Assembly: GCF_029525555.1 (NCBI RefSeq)
Contig: NZ_JAPDHZ010000008.1
Span: 186,001-250,000, forward strand
Length of the DNA: 64,000 bases
DNA from: Cohnella ginsengisoli
GTDB taxonomy: Bacteria; Bacillota; Bacilli; Paenibacillales; Paenibacillaceae
Direction of reading: 5' to 3'
Shown: positions 62,348 to 64,000 of the stretch, in pieces
Layout: each line of letters begins with the position of its first letter
Numbering within the stretch: the stretch's first letter is position 1
Notes under the pieces: model-generated
What the model saw: the letters and a program-made list of their open reading frames with translations, nothing else
What the model was told of the DNA's origin: nothing
Database searches by the model: none
Translations under genes and position numbers: made by a program

Positions 62348-62361
62348 TGCAAGCACTTACA
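62348..62361. promoter_or_regulatory. cre-like box upstream of the second sugar-binding protein
   Basis: TGCAAGCACTTACA matches 12 of 14 cre consensus positions and lies 30 bases before the start at 62391. Confidence 0.5.
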
Positions 62362-62390
62362 ACGAAGTTCTATCGGGGGGTCCATCCAAA

Positions 62391-63783
62391 GTGAATCACT
62401 TGCTCACGAAAAGCCGTACAGCCGGCGCGCTCTCGCTGCTCCTGCTCTCCGGCGCGCTCGCGGCGTGCGGCGGCAACAACAATGAAAACGGCGGCGCCTC
62501 GCCGTCCGCTTCGTCTCCAGCGGCCAGCAGCGCTGGCGCCTCGTCTTCCGCGCCCGCGGCGAGCGCCGATCCGACGCAGCTCAGCGGCACGGTCAAGGTA
62601 TGGGATTGGGACGAAGCGTTCCAGAAAGGCATGATCGCGGAATTCAATAAAAAAGTACCCGAATATCAAGGTTGAAGTGACCGTCGTCAACCCGAACGAC
62701 TACCTGCAGAAGCTGCAGAGCGGCATCGCCTCCGGCTCGGACGTGCCGGACGTCATCCTCGGCGAATCCGCCTACCGCGGCAAGCTGTTCGATCTCGGCG
62801 TGCTCGACAACCTCGAAGGCGCGCCGTACAACTTCGACAAGAGCTCGGTGCTCGACTTCACCGTGCCGTACATCTCCAACGGCAAGGGCGAGGTCATCGC
62901 GGTCGACCAGGCGATCACGCCGGCCGGCTTCGCCTACCGCCGCGACCTCGCCAAGCAATACTGGGGAACCGACGACCCTGCCGAGCTGGAAAAGCTGATC
63001 TCCTCCTGGGACGACTTCATCGCCAAGGGCAAAGAGCTGAAGGACAAGAGCGGCGGCAAGGTGCTCATGATGCCCGGCCTCGGCGACGCCTTCATCGCAT
63101 TGAAGGGCCAGAACTTCGCGCCGTACGTGAACGGCACCGAAGTCGACCTGACCGCCAAGGTCAAGGAGCCGCTGAACAAGCTGTTCGAGATGCGCGACGC
63201 GGGCATCCTCGGCAAAAACGAGCTGTGGACGCCGGCCTGGTCGGCCTCGATGGCCAAGGGCGAGTTCATGTTCTACCCGATGGCGCCGTGGGGACCGAAG
63301 TGGCACATCTCCGCCAACGATCCGGACGGCAAGGGACGCTGGGGTCTCGTCAAGGCGCCGGAGGGCGGCTTCACGCGAGGCGGCACCGCCGTCGGCATTT
63401 ATAAAGACAGCAAAAACAAGGAAGCGGCCTGGGCGTTCGTGCAGTACGCGTACCTGTCGGACGAAGGCTCGGCTTACAACTTCAAGACGTTCGGCAACAT
63501 GACCGGCTCCAAGTCGTTCTACGAGACGCACAAGGATCTGATCGAAGCCCCGGGACCGTACGACGAATTCTTCGGCGGCCAAAACCTGGCAAAGTATTTC
63601 ATGGAGAAGATCGTTCCCGACATGAAGGGCGAGCCGCAGTCGAAGTATGACTCGGTCGTGGACGGCGTGTTCAACGCGCTGTACCCGCTCTGGACGAAGG
63701 ATACGTCGGTCACCGCGGACGCCGCGCTGCAGAAGTTCATCGCAGAAACGAAAAACAAGGCGTCCGACGCGACCGTCAAGTAA
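62391..63783 (+). CDS. Sugar ABC transporter substrate-binding lipoprotein (one frameshift)
   Basis: GTG start at 62391; the GGGGGG upstream is a weak site. Lipoprotein signal with lipobox Leu-Ala-Ala-Cys (Cys26), Ser/Ala-rich linker, then a family-1 sugar-binding domain (VVNPNDYLQKLQSGIASGSD, VIAVDQAITPAGFAYRRDLA). An A6 run (62649-62654) breaks the frame; five A give EFNKKYPNIKVEVTVV. About 463 residues. It is followed 16 bases on by its permease gene and preceded by a YesMN pair, the IS and array lying between. Confidence 0.87.
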
Positions 63784-63799
63784 CCTACAGAATAGAGGG

Positions 63800-64000
63800 A
63801 TGAACGTGAACGCGGAACAAAGCCTCGCACCGGCCGCCGCCACCTCCGCCGCATCCCGCAAACGCAGATGGGGGCCACATTTGTGGCCCTATCTTTTCGC
63901 GCTGCCGTTTGTGCTGGCTTATGCGGCTTTTCAGCTGTACCCCGTCGTCTACTCCTTCGTGCTGAGCCTGCATGACTGGAACGGCATTAGCGAGAAAACG
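63800..64000 (+). CDS. Sugar ABC transporter permease, MalF type (partial)
   Basis: ATG 63800 touches the GAGGG site; the GTG at 63806, in frame, has better spacing and may be the true start. The visible 67 residues contain a basic segment (SRKRRWGPHLWPYLFALP) and the first membrane helix (YLFALPFVLAYAAFQLYPVV), with SFVLSLHDWNG, the usual start of a MalF/UgpA-type permease. The gene leaves the window at 64000. Confidence 0.85.
   Translation, partial: MNVNAEQSLAPAAATSAASRKRRWGPHLWPYLFALPFVLAYAAFQLYPVVYSFVLSLHDWNGISEKT

Overview
The window reads as chromosomal DNA of a high-GC, spore-forming Gram-positive of the Paenibacillaceae (a Cohnella- or Paenibacillus-like organism; this is inference). 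The signs are strong AGGAGG ribosome sites, YesMN-type two-component systems with AraC output domains, an SLH surface protein, CcpA-type cre boxes, many large hybrid kinases and paeninodin/NHLP-type RiPP leaders. No rRNA, tRNA or CRISPR array was seen.

Layout. 0-6.5 kb: start of an HD-GYP-like gene (partial), two small tandem paralogous membrane proteins, a paeninodin-type leader peptide next to a LuxI-like GNAT, an NHLP-like small protein, greA and a MarR-MFS pair. 6.7-25.5 kb: a pectin/rhamnogalacturonan block on the minus strand, with a yesMNOPQR-like set (kinase, regulator, ABC importer, GH105), a GH3 glycosidase, uxaC-uxaB-uxaA for galacturonate, then two AraC regulators and a Gfo/Idh/MocA oxidoreductase. 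Several cre-like boxes sit in front of these genes. 25.6-30.4 kb: two very large hybrid histidine kinases in tandem. 30.5-38.1 kb: two near-identical Rpn/PD-(D/E)XK cassettes flanking a cobalamin-riboswitch-controlled, intrinsic-factor-like SLH protein, an NmrA-type reductase, a membrane protein and an AraC/GyrI regulator. 38.1-45.5 kb: rlmN, an HxlR/MFS/aldo-keto reductase cluster, an HD-GYP protein, a PAS chemoreceptor and a CarH-type B12 photoreceptor. 45.6-51.4 kb: a 7TM kinase, then the most interesting locus, a class I isoprenoid synthase followed by an NHLP-leader RiPP precursor whose best reading ends in Trp; then a spermidine-synthase-like protein, GNAT and small proteins. 51.6-60.1 kb: a multi-PAS kinase, an ABC-2 exporter with a divergent TetR, and a second YesMN pair. 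60.2-62.2 kb: a 51-bp tandem array split by an IS256-family element. 62.4-64 kb: a sugar ABC importer, running off the end.

Two properties cut across the window. First, at least fourteen genes carry apparent frameshifts, nearly all explained by one extra base (twice one missing) in a run of 5-8 identical bases; this looks like homopolymer sequencing error, so I annotate the genes as whole. Second, three intergenic tandem arrays with unrelated unit sequences share the same 51-bp period.

Corrected reading frames, promoters, cre boxes and RiPP assignments come from reading the sequence by eye; no database search was possible.
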